The position numbers and the translations under genes are program-made. DNA of 64,000 bases from Mycolicibacterium novocastrense (GTDB lineage: Bacteria; Actinomycetota; Actinomycetes; Mycobacteriales; Mycobacteriaceae): assembly GCF_001570485.1 (NCBI RefSeq), contig NZ_BCTA01000028.1, forward strand, positions 62,001 to 126,000, read 5' to 3'. Under the pieces are notes generated by a model. The model saw only the letters and a program-made list of their open reading frames with translations, was not told the origin of the DNA and ran no database searches. Shown in pieces: positions 44,874-56,508 of the stretch (position 1 is its first letter; each line of letters begins with the position of its first letter).

Positions 44874-45983
44874 GTGACGCACGGTGAGATGAACGACGTG
44901 TCGAAGGGCCCGCTGGAAGACCGCCACCGCGAACTGGGTGCGAGCTTCGCCGAGTTCGGCGGCTGGCTGATGCCCGTTTCGTACGCGGGAACGGTCAGCG
45001 AGCACAACTCGACGCGCAACTCCGTCGGGCTGTTCGACGTCAGCCATCTGGGCAAGGCGTTGGTGCGCGGTCCCGGCGCCGCCGAGTACATCAATTCCGC
45101 GTTCACCAACGACCTGCACCGGATCGGCCCCGGCAAGGCGCAATACACGTTGTGCTGCAACGACTCCGGCGGAGTGATCGATGACCTGATCGCCTACTAC
45201 GTCTCCGACGACGAGATCTTCCTGGTGCCCAACGCCGCCAACACCGCCGCGGTCGTCGAAGCGCTGCGCGAGCGCGCGCCTGCAGGCCTCACCATCACCG
45301 ACGAACACCGGTCGTACGCGGTGCTCGCGGTTCAAGGACCGAGGTCCGCCGAGACGGTCGGCGGGTTGGGGCTGCCCACCGACATGGACTACATGGGCTA
45401 CGCCGACGCCGAGTTCGCCGGCGTACCCGTGCGGGTCTGTCGCACCGGTTACACCGGCGAGCACGGCTATGAGCTGCTGCCGCCGTGGGACCGCGCGGGC
45501 GTGGTCTTCGACGCGCTGCTCGAGGCCGTCACGGCCGCAGGTGGTGAGCCTGCCGGACTGGGCGCCCGCGACACCCTGCGCACCGAGATGGGGTATCCGC
45601 TGCACGGCCACGAACTGTCGCCGGACTTCTCGCCGTTGCAGGCCCGTTGCGGGTGGGCCGTCGGCTGGCGCAAGGACGCGTTCTGGGGGCGCGATGCGTT
45701 GCTGGCCGAGAAGGAGGCCGGCCCGGCCCGGCTGCTGCGCGGTCTCAGGGCCGTCGGCCGGGGAGTGCTGCGGGCCGATCTCACCGTCCTCGACGGCGAC
45801 CGGCCCGTGGGGGTGACGACATCGGGAACCTTCTCTCCCACATTGAAAGTCGGCATCGGGCTGGCCTTGATCGACACCGCGGCCGACATCGCCGACGGAG
45901 ATCGCGTCGCGGTCGACGTCCGCGGCCGCGCGGTCGAGTGCGAGGTGGTCAAGCCCCCGTTCGTCGCGGCAAAAACCCGGTAG
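44874..45983 (+). CDS. gcvT: Glycine cleavage system T protein (aminomethyltransferase)
   Basis: This protein of about 369 residues transfers the methylene group from the lipoyl arm of H protein to tetrahydrofolate, releasing ammonia. Motifs: [17 protein letters not shown] at the N-terminus, [40 protein letters not shown] and [21 protein letters not shown]. Start GTG 44874 is favoured by the promoter; ATG 44889, five codons later, is an alternative. The genes for the P and H proteins are not in the window. ilvE follows after 22 bases but has its own promoter. Confidence 0.93.
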   Translation: MTHGEMNDVSKGPLEDRHRELGASFAEFGGWLMPVSYAGTVSEHNSTRNSVGLFDVSHLGKALVRGPGAAEYINSAFTNDLHRIGPGKAQYTLCCNDSGGVIDDLIAYYVSDDEIFLVPNAANTAAVVEALRERAPAGLTITDEHRSYAVLAVQGPRSAETVGGLGLPTDMDYMGYADAEFAGVPVRVCRTGYTGEHGYELLPPWDRAGVVFDALLEAVTAAGGEPAGLGARDTLRTEMGYPLHGHELSPDFSPLQARCGWAVGWRKDAFWGRDALLAEKEAGPARLLRGLRAVGRGVLRADLTVLDGDRPVGVTTSGTFSPTLKVGIGLALIDTAADIADGDRVAVDVRGRAVECEVVKPPFVAAKTR

Positions 45984-45993
45984 CGCGCGGATA

Positions 45994-45999
45994 TACAAT
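45994..45999 (+). promoter_or_regulatory. -10 hexamer TACAAT of ilvE
   Basis: TACAAT (within TATACAAT) ends six bases before ATG 46006, a near-ideal -10 for a leaderless mRNA in the 22-base gcvT-ilvE gap. Confidence 0.65.
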
Positions 46000-46005
46000 C
46001 GCTGC

Positions 46006-47112
46006 ATGACTGACGGCCCCCTCGAGTTCACGGTTGAGCGCAACGCGAACCGGGCGAGCGACGAGGTACGGGCGTCGATCTTGGCCGATCCCGGGTTCGG
46101 CCGCTACCACACCGATCACATGGTCTCGATCGACTACCGGGAGGGCCGGGGCTGGCACGACGCGCGCGTGATCCCCTACGGTCCGATCGAACTCGACCCG
46201 TCGGCGATCGTGCTGCACTATGCGCAGGAGATCTTCGAGGGCCTCAAGGCGTACCGCTGGGCGGACGGCTCGGTCGTGTCGTTCCGGCCGGAGGCCAACG
46301 CGCGCAGACTGCGGACGTCGGCGCAGCGGCTGGCCATCCCGGAACTGCCCGACGATGTCTTCATCGAGTCGCTGCGCCAGCTCATCGCGGTCGACGAACA
46401 ATGGGTGCCGCCCGCCGGGGGTGAGGAGTCGCTGTATCTGCGGCCGTTCGTGTTCGCCACCGAGCCCGGACTCGGTGTGCGGCCGGCGACCGAATACCGC
46501 TACATGGTCATCGCCTCACCGGCCGGCGCCTACTTCACCGGCGGCATCAAACCCGTCTCCGTGTGGCTGTCCACCGAATACGTGCGGGCCTGCCCGGGCG
46601 GGACCGGCGCCGCCAAGTTCGGCGGCAACTACGCCGCTTCGCTGCTCGCCCAGGCCCAGGCCGCCGACAACGACTGCGACCAGGTGGTGTGGTTGGACGC
46701 CGCCGAACGCCGCTACGTCGAGGAGATGGGCGGGATGAACCTGTTCTTCGTCTTCGGCAGCGGCGGGTCGGCACGGCTGGTCACTCCCGAGCTGAGTGGC
46801 TCGATCCTGCCCGGTGTGACCCGAGACTCGTTGCTGCAGTTGGCATCCGATGCTGGATTCGCGGTCGAGGAACGCAAGATCGACGTCGACGAGTGGCAGA
46901 AGAAGGCGGCCGCGGGCGAGATCACCGAGGTGTTCGCGTGCGGGACTGCCGCCGTCATCACCCCGGTCGGCACCGTCAAGCACGCCGAGGGCGAGTTCAC
47001 CATCGCCGACGGCGGGCCGGGTGAGATCACGATGGCGCTGCGCGACACGTTGACCGGCATCCAGCGCGGCACGTTCGCCGATACGCACGGCTGGATGGCC
47101 CGACTCGGCTGA
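46006..47112 (+). CDS. ilvE: Branched-chain amino acid aminotransferase
   Basis: A 368-residue fold-type IV PLP enzyme catalysing the last step of valine, leucine and isoleucine synthesis and the first of their degradation. The PLP lysine lies in [16 protein letters not shown]. The class IV signature [12 protein letters not shown] with the following [15 protein letters not shown] fits, and [18 protein letters not shown] forms the substrate site. The length matches other actinobacterial IlvE proteins. No ribosome site is seen, consistent with leaderless translation. Confidence 0.96.
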   Translation: MTDGPLEFTVERNANRASDEVRASILADPGFGRYHTDHMVSIDYREGRGWHDARVIPYGPIELDPSAIVLHYAQEIFEGLKAYRWADGSVVSFRPEANARRLRTSAQRLAIPELPDDVFIESLRQLIAVDEQWVPPAGGEESLYLRPFVFATEPGLGVRPATEYRYMVIASPAGAYFTGGIKPVSVWLSTEYVRACPGGTGAAKFGGNYAASLLAQAQAADNDCDQVVWLDAAERRYVEEMGGMNLFFVFGSGGSARLVTPELSGSILPGVTRDSLLQLASDAGFAVEERKIDVDEWQKKAAAGEITEVFACGTAAVITPVGTVKHAEGEFTIADGGPGEITMALRDTLTGIQRGTFADTHGWMARLG

Positions 47113-47135
47113 GCCGGACCACCCGCACCGCGCCG

Positions 47136-47468
47136 TCAGCCGATCAGGCTCTCGTGCTCGGGGCAGTAGGACGCGATCGACGCGCCGACGAAGAACGCCG
47201 AGTCCTCGAAGTCCAGCTTGGTGGCCTCGGACACCGCGTCGATCGCAGCGCTCAGGTCGCCGCCGTGGTCGATCACCGAGCAGGCGTCATGCGCGACGCT
47301 GATCGCCTCCGCGGCAGAGGGCGGCTTGATGCCCTGTTGGTTGATGACCTCGATGAACGTGTCGTCGACGGTGTTGGCCGGTGCGGCTGCCGCGGTCATG
47401 ACCGCGGCGGTGCCCAGCGCGCCGACGGTGGCGGCGACGGCAACGGTGATGCGGCTGAGATCGAACAT
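47136..47468 (-). CDS. Secreted DUF732 protein
   Basis: This 110-residue exported protein has a signal peptide of about 30 residues. The mature DUF732 domain contains DDTFIEVINQQGI, the two conserved cysteines (HDACSVI and ASYCPEH) and helices between. DUF732 is a mycobacterial family of small secreted or membrane-associated proteins without known function. AAAGGAA precedes ATG 47468. It is convergent with ilvE and lies upstream, in its own direction, of nothing it clearly belongs with. Confidence 0.85.
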   Translation of the reverse strand: MFDLSRITVAVAATVGALGTAAVMTAAAAPANTVDDTFIEVINQQGIKPPSAAEAISVAHDACSVIDHGGDLSAAIDAVSEATKLDFEDSAFFVGASIASYCPEHESLIG

Positions 47469-47561
47469 GTCACGGTTCCTTTCGATGGTGGGTCCCTCGC
47501 GGGTACCGAAAGGCTCCGACGTCGTCCTTGGCGGATTCTTGGCGACTTCTTGGAGCGGGGC

Positions 47562-48284
47562 TCAGGCGATGGCGAGCCCTAACGCCGTGATCGTCGTCGT
47601 CACCTCGATCGCGGCGCCGAGCACGTCGCCGGTGATCCCGCCGAAGCGCCGCACGCAGTGCGCGACGAGCGCCGCGCCGCACGCGAGTCCGGCGGCGACG
47701 GCCAGTGGTCCCTGCCAGGGCCGGGGGCCCGCGAATGCGGCCAGCCCGGCGACGGCGACGCTCCACGCGACGACGACGACCCAGGACTGGGTGCCCGCGA
47801 CCCGGGCGCCCAGCGCGCTGCCCGCCGCGGCGGGCACGCCTCGACGGCACGCCAGCACCGCCGCGACCCGCCCGCACATGAGCGCCACCACCAGCCCGAG
47901 GGCGGTCAACCCGCCGAACGTGAAGGCCTGCGCCAGGATCGCCAAGACCACCGCGGCCACACCGAACGGACCTGCCGAGCCGTCGCGCATCACCTCCAGG
48001 GCGCGTTGCGGCGGACCGTAACAGCCCAAACCGTCGGCGGTGTCGGCGAGACCGTCGATGTGCAGGGCACGCGTCACCGCGACGACGACCGCCACCGCCA
48101 GCAGCCCGGCCAGCGCCCCGGGCCCGAATGCCCACGACGCCGCCCACACCGTGGCCGCCGCCAGGCCGCCGATCGCCGCACCGGCCACCGGCAACGCCGT
48201 CAAAGCACCCCGCCCGACCGCCGCCCCATTGCGAACCGGTGCGACGGTGCCGAACGCGAAAGCCCCTGTGATCGAACGGATCAC
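47562..48284 (-). CDS. cobS: Adenosylcobinamide-GDP ribazoletransferase (cobalamin synthase)
   Basis: This 240-residue integral membrane enzyme joins adenosyl-GDP-cobinamide to alpha-ribazole (phosphate), the final assembly step of cobalamin. The acidic motif [15 protein letters not shown] (metal binding) is diagnostic, and about six hydrophobic segments fill the rest. GTG 48284 lies three bases after the cobT stop. It is the last gene of cobU-cobT-cobS. Confidence 0.94.
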   Translation of the reverse strand: MIRSITGAFAFGTVAPVRNGAAVGRGALTALPVAGAAIGGLAAATVWAASWAFGPGALAGLLAVAVVVAVTRALHIDGLADTADGLGCYGPPQRALEVMRDGSAGPFGVAAVVLAILAQAFTFGGLTALGLVVALMCGRVAAVLACRRGVPAAAGSALGARVAGTQSWVVVVAWSVAVAGLAAFAGPRPWQGPLAVAAGLACGAALVAHCVRRFGGITGDVLGAAIEVTTTITALGLAIA

Positions 48285-48287
48285 GTG

Positions 48288-49343
48288 TTAGTCCTCCCGG
48301 TGCATACGCGTGATCCCGGCGTCGTCGAACGTCGCCATCGACGCCAGCGTGGCCACCGCCGCCCGCACGATCGGCAGTGCGACCGCTGCCCCGGTGCCCT
48401 CGCCGAGGCGCATGCGCATATCGACGATCGGCTCGAGTCCCAGCCGGTTCAGCGCCACCTCGTGGGCGGGTTCGGTGGACAGGTGCCCGGCCCGCCACCA
48501 CTGTCGGGCACCGGGTGCCAGGCGTTCGGCCAGCAGCGCCGCCGCCGTCACCACCAGCCCGTCGAGCAGCACCGGCGTCCGCCGCACGGCGGCCTGCGCG
48601 CAGAATCCGGCGATCGCGGCCAGATCGGGCCCGGCGCAGATACGCAGCAGCGCAACGGGATCGGTGAGGCTGTTGCGACACCGGTACAGCGCGTCGCGGA
48701 CCGCGGCGGCCTTGCGCGCCCAACCCGCGTCGTCGACACCGGTGCCTCTCCCGACCAACACGACCGGTTCGGTGTCCGTGAGCGCCGCGATCAAAGTGGT
48801 TGCCGGGGTGGTGTTTCCGATACCCATATCGCCGGCGATCAGCAGGTCGGCACCCGAGTCGACTTCGTCGTCGACGATGCGCCTGCCGGCCTCGAGTGCG
48901 GCGGTGACCTCATCGGCGCTCAACGCGTCTTCGACCGTGATGTCGCCGCTGCCCCGACGCACCTTGTGCGCGCCGATCGACGGCGAGTGCGGTTCGTCGG
49001 TGTCGACCGCGATGTCGACGACCCGCACGGTGGCGCCGGCGACCTCGGCGAGCACGTTGATCGCCGCGCCGCCGGCGTCGAAGGCGGCGACCATCTGCGC
49101 GGTGACGTCCGGCGGGTAGGCCGAAACCCCTGCCGAGGCGACGCCGTGGTCTCCGGCGAACACCACCACCCGCGGGCGCACAAGCGGCCGCGGGGGACAC
49201 ACCCCCTGACATGACGCGATCCACACCGCGAGCTCTTCCAGCCTGCCCAGGGATCCGGCGGGCTTGGCGAGTTGGTCCTGGCGCGCACGGGCGGCGGCGG
49301 CGGCCTCGGCGGCGGGTGGCTGGACGGCGGGGAAGTCGGTCAC
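48288..49343 (-). CDS. cobT: Nicotinate-nucleotide-dimethylbenzimidazole phosphoribosyltransferase
   Basis: A 351-residue enzyme that makes alpha-ribazole phosphate, the lower ligand of cobalamin. Motifs: [42 protein letters not shown], the [14 protein letters not shown] loop and the catalytic-Glu region [17 protein letters not shown] 49343 overlaps the cobU stop by four bases (GTGA); the open frame upstream of it is shadow sequence. Translational coupling with cobU is likely. Confidence 0.95.
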   Translation of the reverse strand: MTDFPAVQPPAAEAAAAARARQDQLAKPAGSLGRLEELAVWIASCQGVCPPRPLVRPRVVVFAGDHGVASAGVSAYPPDVTAQMVAAFDAGGAAINVLAEVAGATVRVVDIAVDTDEPHSPSIGAHKVRRGSGDITVEDALSADEVTAALEAGRRIVDDEVDSGADLLIAGDMGIGNTTPATTLIAALTDTEPVVLVGRGTGVDDAGWARKAAAVRDALYRCRNSLTDPVALLRICAGPDLAAIAGFCAQAAVRRTPVLLDGLVVTAAALLAERLAPGARQWWRAGHLSTEPAHEVALNRLGLEPIVDMRMRLGEGTGAAVALPIVRAAVATLASMATFDDAGITRMHRED

Positions 49344-49870
49344 ACCGGGTCCTTCACGGCCAGCGGCTGTCCGGCGATGACGAGCACGACCCGATCGCAG
49401 GCCGCGGCGAGCCGCTGGTTCAGCGATCCCAGCTCGTCGGCGAACCGGCGACCTGCCGTCGTCGCCGGAACGACCGTCAGCCCGACCTCGGGGCTGACGA
49501 TCGCCAGCGGAGCGGGGAAGCCGCCGACAGCCTCGAGTAGGTCGTCGACGTCCGCGGCGACCGAGCCGCCGGTCCACGCGCCCGCCCGGTCCATCGCAGC
49601 GGTCAGCCATGAACCGATGTCGTCGACCAGCGTCGCGACGTGGTGTGCGCGCAATTGCTCTGTGACATCCGTGGTTTCGACGGTGGACCACCGATTCCGG
49701 CGTCGCGATCGGTGGGCGGCTACCCGGGCCGCCCACTCGTGGTCATCGGCGGGCGAGGGTCCGGTGGCCAGGTAGCACACCGGTTGCGCATCGGTCGCCT
49801 CCTCGGCGAGCGCGGCTTCGGCCCACTGCGACTTCCCCGACCGGATGCCGCCGAGCACCAGGGTGCGCAC
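49340..49870 (-). CDS. cobU: Adenosylcobinamide kinase/guanylyltransferase
   Basis: A 176-residue bifunctional enzyme that phosphorylates adenosylcobinamide and attaches GMP. The P-loop [12 protein letters not shown] is at residues 7-18, [11 protein letters not shown] contains the guanylylated His, and [11 protein letters not shown] matches the Walker-B-like strand. GTG 49870 starts directly at the first beta strand. No cobalamin riboswitch is visible upstream; the DUF3043 gene ends five bases away on the same strand, so cobU may be read from that promoter. Confidence 0.94.
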   Translation of the reverse strand: MRTLVLGGIRSGKSQWAEAALAEEATDAQPVCYLATGPSPADDHEWAARVAAHRSRRRNRWSTVETTDVTEQLRAHHVATLVDDIGSWLTAAMDRAGAWTGGSVAADVDDLLEAVGGFPAPLAIVSPEVGLTVVPATTAGRRFADELGSLNQRLAAACDRVVLVIAGQPLAVKDPV

Positions 49871-49875
49871 CGGGC

Positions 49876-50562
49876 TCAGGTGACCTTGTCGCCGCGGTTC
49901 ACCTGCGGGCGCGGTGCGCGCATGCGACGCAGCTGCGAGGCGCGGCTGGCCGCGTAGAAACCGAGCTTCCACCCGCCTTCGGTGTTGTTCGGGAACTTCT
50001 CGTCGACCAGCCGGTTGACCCGGCGGCCGAGGACGAATCCGTCGATCACCATGATCAGCACCAGCACGAGCATCGCGGGGGACAGTAGGCGCTGCACCTG
50101 CACCGAGGGCACCGCGAGCATCACGAAGATCAGGCCGAGCGCCGAGGGCATGAACAGCCCGAGAACGTTTCGGCGGGCGTCCACCACGTCACGGACATAA
50201 CGACGCACCGGTCCCTGGTCCCGGGGGAGCAGGTAGGCCTCTTCGCCGGCCATCATCCGCTCGCGGCGCTCGTTCATCTGCTCGCGGCGCGCCGCCTTCT
50301 CCTCGCGGCGCTCCTCACGGCTCATCTTGTTGCGCATTTCCTTGCGGCGGCGACGCGCTTCGGCGGCCGTCAGCGGGGCCGGTGCCACCGGGCCGCGCTT
50401 GCGGGCGGCCTGGGTGCGCTTGGGCGTGGGCCTGCCCTTGGGTGGGGTGGTGCCCGCGGGCCTGGCGGTGTCCTGTGCCCCCTCGGCGGTGTTCTCCGAT
50501 ACCTCGGCGCTCGACGCGTCGGCGGTCGGCTTGTCGTCTTTCTTGCGGCCCAGCAGCTTCAC
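49876..50562 (-). CDS. DUF3043 membrane protein (Rv2206-like)
   Basis: This 228-residue protein has a charged, Pro/Ala/Lys-rich N-terminal half with a predicted long helix (about 80-115, RRRRKEMRNKMSREERREEK). DQGPVRRYVRDVVDARRN follows, then two transmembrane helices (about 138-155 and 163-180), and it ends in a short conserved cytoplasmic tail. The function is unknown and it is conserved across actinobacteria. GTG 50562 is chosen because conserved sequence begins at KLLGRKKDD. It is divergent from erpA and lies immediately before cobU. Confidence 0.86.
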   Translation of the reverse strand: MKLLGRKKDDKPTADASSAEVSENTAEGAQDTARPAGTTPPKGRPTPKRTQAARKRGPVAPAPLTAAEARRRRKEMRNKMSREERREEKAARREQMNERRERMMAGEEAYLLPRDQGPVRRYVRDVVDARRNVLGLFMPSALGLIFVMLAVPSVQVQRLLSPAMLVLVLIMVIDGFVLGRRVNRLVDEKFPNNTEGGWKLGFYAASRASQLRRMRAPRPQVNRGDKVT

Positions 50563-50697
50563 GCCTGCCAGGTTACTTCCGCCGCGAGGGGTGGCACTGC
50601 CTGGGGAGGAGGCCTGGGGACAGAACTCGGGAATAGCGTCGAGACGAGGTACCGTTGATTTGTACGCGCCACGACAATGAGGCCTACAGGAGACGTA

Positions 50698-51072
50698 ATG
50701 ACAGTTCAGGAAGAGTCGGCAGGAACCCCGGGGACGGCGACCGCCACCCACGGTGTGATCCTGACCGATGCCGCTGCCGCGAAGGCCAAGGCGCTGCTGG
50801 ACCAGGAGGGCCGCGACGACCTCGCCCTGCGCATCGCCGTGCAGCCGGGTGGGTGCGCCGGACTGCGCTACAACCTGTTCTTCGACGACCGGTCGCTCGA
50901 CGGTGACCTGTCCGCGGAATTCGGCGGCGTGAACCTGACGGTGGACCGGATGAGCGCACCGTATGTGCAGGGCGCGACCATCGACTTCGTCGACACGATC
51001 GAGAAGCAGGGGTTCACCATCGACAACCCCAACGCCACCGGCTCGTGCGCCTGCGGCGACTCCTTCAACTGA
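50698..51072 (+). CDS. erpA: Iron-sulfur cluster insertion protein (A-type carrier)
   Basis: This 124-residue protein carries the HesB/IscA/ErpA domain. The three cluster-binding cysteines are in PGGCAGLRY and, near the C-terminus, GSCACGDSF. It hands Fe-S clusters to target enzymes; likely customers in this window include LipA and the Rieske protein QcrA (inference). ACAGGAGA precedes ATG 50698. In M. tuberculosis a glycerate kinase gene lies beside it; that gene is absent here. Confidence 0.93.
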   Translation: MTVQEESAGTPGTATATHGVILTDAAAAKAKALLDQEGRDDLALRIAVQPGGCAGLRYNLFFDDRSLDGDLSAEFGGVNLTVDRMSAPYVQGATIDFVDTIEKQGFTIDNPNATGSCACGDSFN

Positions 51073-51088
51073 TCTCCGACCCGGTCGG

Positions 51089-51721
51089 TCAGTACTGCCC
51101 CGAGGTGCGCGGCAGGTAGGAACACACCAGGATTTCGTTGTCTTCCGCCAACAGCTGAGCGACGGCCTGCTGTTCGCGGGTGTCGCTCTGTTCTCGGCGT
51201 GATCCGCCCGCAGGCGTCACCCGCATGGTGAACAGCACCTGAGCCTGGTGGGGCGAGGGCTGGACGATCTTGTCGATCGATATCACCTCGGCCTGCCTGT
51301 ACTGCTTGCGGAACGCGTCGCCGGAGAGGCGCGCGAGCGCCAGGTCCGAGCGCTTCTCCTTCACCGCGTCGAAGAGCCCACACAGGGTGTGGCGGGCGAC
51401 GGTCTCGTCGTCGCCGTTGGTCAGCGCGTCCAGGTAGTCCTGGATGGCGGCCGTAACCGAGGATTCGCTCAGCGCGTTCGAACCGGCCGGCTCCTCGTCA
51501 CCACCCGCCATGGCGATGACCGCGACGACCGCCGCGACCAGCGCGAGCGCCACCACCACCGCCAGGACGATCGGCCACCGCTTCTTCTTGCGGTACGGCA
51601 CCGGCGGCGGCAGCATGCCCGGGTACGCCGACGGCACATTCTCCGGATACGGAAGTGATTGCGGATACAGTTGCGGGCCGGTCGGTCCAGCGCCGTATTC
51701 GGGCGGGTACGGACCGGTCAT
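51089..51721 (-). CDS. Membrane-anchored protein with extracellular NTF2-like domain (Rv2203-like)
   Basis: This 210-residue protein has a Pro/Tyr-rich cytoplasmic N-terminus (1-43), a single transmembrane helix (about 50-71, IVLAVVVALALVAAVVAVIAM) and an outer domain (about 85-210). The outer domain begins SSVTAAIQDYLDALTNGDDE and is typical of NTF2/SnoaL-like folds; it holds two Cys residues (HTLCGLF and ILVCSYL) that may form a disulfide. The function is unknown. GGGGGAG precedes ATG 51721. It is convergent with erpA and divergent from adoK. Confidence 0.83.
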   Translation of the reverse strand: MTGPYPPEYGAGPTGPQLYPQSLPYPENVPSAYPGMLPPPVPYRKKKRWPIVLAVVVALALVAAVVAVIAMAGGDEEPAGSNALSESSVTAAIQDYLDALTNGDDETVARHTLCGLFDAVKEKRSDLALARLSGDAFRKQYRQAEVISIDKIVQPSPHQAQVLFTMRVTPAGGSRREQSDTREQQAVAQLLAEDNEILVCSYLPRTSGQY

Positions 51722-51851
51722 AAATTTGCTCCCCCGAGATGTGGGTAGGAAGGTGCCTGTCTACAGTGCTGTCGTACGAGACTGGCATGTCTTTGTAGGC
51801 AGGTTAGCGCACGATAAATATCTAGGCGACTTAATCAAATGAAGGGTGTAG

Positions 51852-52829
<978 letters not shown>

Positions 52830-54761
52830 CTACAGCTGCACCGGGTAGGTCGGCTCGCCGATCTGCGGGGTGATGCTGTGCTCGACGAAGATCGCGTGCC
52901 ACAGCATGAAGATCAGCACCGTCCACAACCGGCGGCTGTGATCGCTTGTGCCGTCGCGGTGTTCGTCGAGCATATTGCGGACGGTCGCGAGGTCGACCCA
53001 CTCGCCCGCCTGCGACGAGTTGACCATTGAGTACGCCCAGTCCTGGAGTTCGCCGGCCCGCAGCCAGTGCCGGATCGGCACCGGGAAGCCCAGCTTGGGC
53101 CGGTTGAGCACGTGCTCGGGAACGATCGGCTCCAGCGCCCGCCGTAATGCGAATTTCGTTGTGGCCCTTGTGATCTTCTGGTCATACGGCAGTCGGGACG
53201 CGACGGCGAAAACTTCGGGGTCGAGGAAGGGCACCCGCAGTTCGAGCGAGTTCGCCATGGTCATCTTGTCGGCCTTGACCAGGATGTCGCCGCGCAGCCA
53301 GGTGAACAGGTCGACGTGTTGCATGCGCGCGACCGGGTCGGTGCCCTGCGACGCGGCGTACACCGGCGCGGTCACGTCGGTGTGCGTCCACTCCTGGCGG
53401 AACCCGGGCAACACCGCGCGCAGTTGCTCGTCGGAGAAGCTGCGCGCGTTGCCGTAGTAGCGCTCCTCGAGCGTGAGCGAACCGCGGTGCAGCAGGCTCT
53501 TGCCCCGCATACCCTCGGGCAGCGGTCGCGACGCCCGCCCCAGCGACCGTCGCACCGACCGCGGCAGGTACTCGAATGGCTTGAGCGACAACGGTTCCCG
53601 GTAGATGGTGTAGCCGCCGAACAATTCGTCGGCGCCCTCGCCGGAGAGCACCACCTTGACGTGTTTTCGGGCTTCCCGGGCGATGAAGAACAATGGCACC
53701 AGCGCCGGGTCGGCGACGGGTTCGTCCAGATACCAGACGATTTCGGGCAGCGCGGCGACGAACTCGGCCTGGCTGACGACCTTGGCCACATGCCTGGCGC
53801 CGATGGCCTCGGCCGAGGCGACCGCGACGTCGACCTCGGAGAAGCCCTCCCGCTCGAACCCGGTGGTGAACGTGATCAACCGCGGATTGTGCCGCATGGC
53901 CAGCGCGGCGATCGCCGTCGAGTCGATGCCGCCGGACAGGAACGCGCCAACGGTCACGTCGGCACGCATGTGCTTGGCGACCGAATCCTCGAGCACCGCG
54001 GTGATCTCGTCGTAGCGGTCCTGCTCACGGCCCTCGGCGAATGGCACAGCGGAGAAGCGCGGATGGAAGTAGCGGGTCACCACGAGTTCACCGCCCGGAC
54101 GCACGCGCCCGTAGCTACCCGACTCCAGCCTCCGGATCCCGACGTGCAGGGTCTCGGGTTCGGGAACGTACTGCAGCACCGTGTAGTGCTGAACGGCCCG
54201 CTGATCGATGTCGAGGTCGAGGCCCAGCTCGTCGGCGAGTTCGAGCAGGCACTTCTTCTCGCTGCCCACCGCCGTGCCGCCCGGGCCGGTGGCCAGGTAG
54301 AGCGGTTTGATGCCGAACGGGTCGCGGGCACAGAACAGCTCACCGCCGACGGTGTCCCACAGCGCGAAGGCGAACATGCCGCGCAGCCGGGTCAGCGCAT
54401 CGGTGCCCCAGTGGTGGTACGCCGCGATGATGGTCTCGCCGTCACCGTCGGTGTGAAACGTCACGCCGTGCCGGGCCGTCAGTTCCTCGCGTAGCTCGAG
54501 GTAGTTGTAGATCTCGCCGTTGAACACCAGCACGTAGCGGTCGGGCGAGTCCGGCGGACCCCACCGCAGGGGTTGGTGGCTGTGGGCGATGTCGATGATC
54601 GACAACCGGTTGAATCCGAGCACGACCCGGTCGTCCGACCACGTCCCGGGCTCGTCGGGGCCGCGATGACGCATCAGGTGCGACGCACCGGACACCGCGT
54701 CGATCAGCGCGGGGGAGACGTCAGCGGACGGGTCACGCACCAGGGCCAGCAGTCCGCACAC
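52830..54761 (-). CDS. asnB: Asparagine synthase (glutamine-hydrolysing)
   Basis: A 643-residue two-domain amidotransferase. The N-terminal Ntn glutaminase begins (GTG)-CGLLALV, so Cys2 becomes the catalytic N-terminal residue after Met removal; RHRGPDEPG and FNGEIYNYLELREEL line the glutamine site. The synthetase domain has the PP-loop AFLSGGIDSTAIAAL and SGEGADELFGGY. It converts aspartate to asparagine with glutamine and ATP; related proteins also amidate cell-wall peptides. Starting one codon earlier would bury the nucleophile, so GTG 54761 is firm. Confidence 0.95.
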   Translation of the reverse strand: MCGLLALVRDPSADVSPALIDAVSGASHLMRHRGPDEPGTWSDDRVVLGFNRLSIIDIAHSHQPLRWGPPDSPDRYVLVFNGEIYNYLELREELTARHGVTFHTDGDGETIIAAYHHWGTDALTRLRGMFAFALWDTVGGELFCARDPFGIKPLYLATGPGGTAVGSEKKCLLELADELGLDLDIDQRAVQHYTVLQYVPEPETLHVGIRRLESGSYGRVRPGGELVVTRYFHPRFSAVPFAEGREQDRYDEITAVLEDSVAKHMRADVTVGAFLSGGIDSTAIAALAMRHNPRLITFTTGFEREGFSEVDVAVASAEAIGARHVAKVVSQAEFVAALPEIVWYLDEPVADPALVPLFFIAREARKHVKVVLSGEGADELFGGYTIYREPLSLKPFEYLPRSVRRSLGRASRPLPEGMRGKSLLHRGSLTLEERYYGNARSFSDEQLRAVLPGFRQEWTHTDVTAPVYAASQGTDPVARMQHVDLFTWLRGDILVKADKMTMANSLELRVPFLDPEVFAVASRLPYDQKITRATTKFALRRALEPIVPEHVLNRPKLGFPVPIRHWLRAGELQDWAYSMVNSSQAGEWVDLATVRNMLDEHRDGTSDHSRRLWTVLIFMLWHAIFVEHSITPQIGEPTYPVQL

Positions 54762-54767
54762 GGCGCC

Positions 54768-54773
54768 AGTATG
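54768..54773 (-). promoter_or_regulatory. -10 hexamer CATACT of asnB
   Basis: Minus-strand CATACT ends six bases before GTG 54761, with no ribosome site, giving a leaderless mRNA whose second codon is the catalytic Cys. Confidence 0.55.
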
Positions 54774-54889
54774 CCTAATCCCGAGGTGTGTTGAGACCTG
54801 CACCCGGGCGTGGTCTACGCTGCGTAGTATTCGCTCCGGAAATTGACCGCACCGCGGTCGCGCGTCACTGACTTCTAGGAGGCTCCAAC

Positions 54890-55957
54890 GTGACACCTCG
54901 CGGGCTGAAGGCGGTGGCGCGAACCGCGTCGCTGGCGATCGTCCTGGGTGCTACGGCGTTGCTGCTCAGCGGTTGCAGCTGGTCGGAGGTGCTGGGCCTG
55001 GGATGGCCGAAGGGCATCACCCCCGAAGCGCACGTCAACCGCGAACTGTGGATCGGTTCGGTGATCGCCTCGCTGGTCGTGGGCGCGATCGTGTGGGGGC
55101 TCATCTTCTGGTCCTCGGCGTTTCACCGGGCCAAGAAGACCGACACCGAGTTGCCGCGCCAGTTCGGCTACAACATGCCGCTGGAACTGGTGCTGACCGT
55201 CATCCCGTTCCTGATCATCTCGGTGCTGTTCTACTTCACCGTGGTGGTGCAGGAGAGGATGCTGCACGAGGAGTCGAACCCCGAAGTCGTGGTCAGCGTC
55301 ACCGCCTTCCAATGGAACTGGAAGTTCGGCTACAAGAACGTGAACTTCTCCGACGGCACCTTCACCTACGAGGGCGCCGACCCCGAGCGCGCGGCCGCCG
55401 TGGCGTCCGGCCCCGAGGGCCTGGAGGGTGAGCACGGCGGCGAGGAAGGTTCACACGACCCGGCGTTCGGCGTGATCGCCGGCAAGCACCCGCAGGACCG
55501 CTCGTACCTGGCGTTCGACAAGGTCGAGACGCTCGGCTCGTCCTCGGAGATCCCGGTGCTGGTGGTGCCGTCCGGCAAGCGCATCGAATTCCAGATCGCC
55601 TCGGCCGACGTCATCCACGGATTCTGGGTGCCGGAGTTCCTGTTCAAGCGCGACGTGATGCCCAACCCGCGGGCGAACAACTCCGACAACACCTTCCAGA
55701 TCAGCGAGATCACCCAGACCGGGGCGTTCGTCGGGCGGTGCACCGAGATGTGCGGCACCTACCACGCGATGATGAACTTCGAACTGCGCGTGGTGGAGCC
55801 CAACGACTTCAAGGCGTATCTGCAGCAGCGCATCGACGGCAAGACCAACGCCCAGGCGCTGCAGGCCATCAACCAGCCACCGACCGCGGTCACCACGAAG
55901 CCGTTCGACACTCGTCGCGGTGAACTGGCGCCCCAGCTCACGCAGGCCAGCAAGTAG
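54890..55957 (+). CDS. ctaC: Cytochrome c oxidase subunit II
   Basis: A 355-residue membrane lipoprotein of the aa3 oxidase. The signal peptide ends in a lipobox (LSGC, Cys29). Two transmembrane helices follow (about 55-75 and 98-120), then the periplasmic cupredoxin domain with the CuA ligands in DVIHGFW and [14 protein letters not shown]. An acidic His/Glu/Gly insert (about 175-200) is characteristic of actinobacterial versions. TAGGAGG precedes GTG 54890. A TAGTAT element at 54825-54830 may be the -10. ctaF follows after nine bases. Confidence 0.96.
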   Translation: MTPRGLKAVARTASLAIVLGATALLLSGCSWSEVLGLGWPKGITPEAHVNRELWIGSVIASLVVGAIVWGLIFWSSAFHRAKKTDTELPRQFGYNMPLELVLTVIPFLIISVLFYFTVVVQERMLHEESNPEVVVSVTAFQWNWKFGYKNVNFSDGTFTYEGADPERAAAVASGPEGLEGEHGGEEGSHDPAFGVIAGKHPQDRSYLAFDKVETLGSSSEIPVLVVPSGKRIEFQIASADVIHGFWVPEFLFKRDVMPNPRANNSDNTFQISEITQTGAFVGRCTEMCGTYHAMMNFELRVVEPNDFKAYLQQRIDGKTNAQALQAINQPPTAVTTKPFDTRRGELAPQLTQASK

Positions 55958-55966
55958 GGACACCAC

Positions 55967-56386
55967 ATGCATATCGAAGCCCGGCTGTTCGAGTTCCTGA
56001 CCGCGTTCTTCGTCCTCGCCGCCATCGTCTACGCGGTGCTGACGGCGATGTTCCAGTACGGCGGCATCGAATGGGCAGGCACCACCGCGCTGGTGTTGAC
56101 CGCCGGCCTGACCCTGATCACCGGCACCTTCTTCCGGTTCGTGGCACGACGCCTGGACACCCGGCCCGAAGACTACGAGGACGCCGAGATCAGCGACGGC
56201 GCCGGTGAGCTCGGCTTCTTCAGCCCGCACAGCTGGTGGCCGGTCATGATCGCGCTGTCGGCCTCGATCGCCGCGGTCGGTGTGGCGCTGTGGCTGCCGT
56301 GGCTCATCGTGGCCGGTGCGGCCTTCGTGATCACGACGGTCGCGGGCCTGACGTTCGAGTACTACACCGGCCCCGAGAAGCACTGA
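55967..56386 (+). CDS. ctaF: Cytochrome c oxidase subunit IV (actinobacterial)
   Basis: This 139-residue protein has four hydrophobic helices (about 8-28, 34-54, 92-112 and 115-132). [20 protein letters not shown] at the N-terminus is typical of the actinobacterial-specific CtaF subunit. It is a structural subunit of the bcc-aa3 supercomplex. Its ATG lies nine bases after ctaC, so it is in the same transcript. The following 213 bases (56387-56599) hold the mmpS3 promoter region and no gene. Confidence 0.93.
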   Translation: MHIEARLFEFLTAFFVLAAIVYAVLTAMFQYGGIEWAGTTALVLTAGLTLITGTFFRFVARRLDTRPEDYEDAEISDGAGELGFFSPHSWWPVMIALSASIAAVGVALWLPWLIVAGAAFVITTVAGLTFEYYTGPEKH

Positions 56387-56508
56387 CCCGTCGAATCTGC
56401 CACCGTGCCGAACGGCGCGGGCGGACAGGGCCTCAGCCAAGGTCACAATCGGACCACCACTTGCGTCGGGAACCGTGGCGGGTGATCACGCCCGGTTACG
56501 GGGTTGGG

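Noticed and set aside
49871..50697. Cobalamin riboswitch for cobUTS
   Set aside because: cobU begins five bases from the DUF3043 gene, and I found no B12-box-like sequence in the short gaps upstream.
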